From Aquisalimonas sp. (GTDB lineage Bacteria > Pseudomonadota > Gammaproteobacteria > Nitrococcales > Aquisalimonadaceae), in NCBI GenBank assembly GCA_007127625.1, contig SKYZ01000132.1:1-6423 (forward strand): DNA of 6,423 nucleotides. The letters run 5' to 3'. Positions 6,398 through 6,423 of the stretch are shown here, piece after piece. The notes under the pieces are model-generated. The model saw only the letters and a list, made by a program, of their open reading frames with translations. It did no database searches and was not told the DNA's origin. The first letter of the stretch is position 1. The number at the start of each line of letters is the position of its first letter. The translations under genes were made by a program, and so were the position numbers.

Positions 6398-6408
6398 TCG
6401 CGGCGGTC

Positions 6409-6423
6409 GGGCCGTTAGCTCAG
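6409..6423 (+). tRNA. tRNA gene, 5' end only, probably tRNA-Lys (truncated by window)
   Basis: The last 15 bases, GGGCCGTTAGCTCAG, are the start of a tRNA: a seven-base acceptor strand, then U8, A9 and the D-stem GCTC with A14 and G15. They differ by one base from the usual gammaproteobacterial tRNA-Lys start (GGGTCGTTAGCTCAG). A tRNA-Lys after queC is known in pseudomonads. The anticodon lies outside the window, so the amino acid is an inference. Confidence 0.75.

Overview
The window is a complete Tol-Pal envelope operon from a GC-rich gammaproteobacterium, followed by two 7-deazaguanine (queuosine) biosynthesis genes and the first bases of a tRNA gene. All genes are on the + strand. In order they are: the 3' end of ybgC, tolQ, tolR, tolA, tolB, pal, cpoB (ybgF), queE, queC, and the 5' end of a probable tRNA-Lys. 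The same order, ending in queE-queC-tRNA-Lys, is known from pseudomonads and related gammaproteobacteria. High GC, strong use of Asp, Glu and Arg and near absence of Lys in the periplasmic proteins suggest a halophilic or halotolerant lineage, perhaps near Ectothiorhodospiraceae. That placement is inference; no lineage marker is present.

Layout: bases 3-86 are the tail of the YbgC thioesterase frame, overlapping the tolQ start. TolQ (76-777) and TolR (784-1218) form the inner-membrane proton-driven motor. TolA (1248-2246) is the trans-periplasmic arm; its long helix is built almost only from Glu, Arg, Gln and Ala. TolB (2249-3538) is the periplasmic beta-propeller and Pal (3583-4152) the outer-membrane, peptidoglycan-binding lipoprotein. 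CpoB (4169-4993) is the periplasmic coiled-coil/TPR regulator. QueE (4993-5667) and QueC (5651-6373) are cytoplasmic enzymes making preQ0. A near-consensus sigma70 promoter (6370-6397) overlaps the queC stop codon and faces a tRNA starting at 6409.

The genes are packed tightly: gaps are 2-44 bases and several junctions overlap, so translational coupling along one long transcript is likely. No non-coding stretch exceeds 300 bases; the largest gap is 44 bases, between tolB and pal. I see no insertion sequence, CRISPR array, phage gene, riboswitch or internal terminator. TolQ, TolR, TolA and Pal together couple proton motive force to outer-membrane constriction at division, with TolB cycling between TolA and Pal and CpoB linking the machine to peptidoglycan synthesis.

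I found no new biological system. The most notable points are the lysine-free TolA and mature TolB, the octad repeat in the TolA helix, the acidic linkers of Pal and CpoB, and the tRNA promoter embedded in the end of queC.
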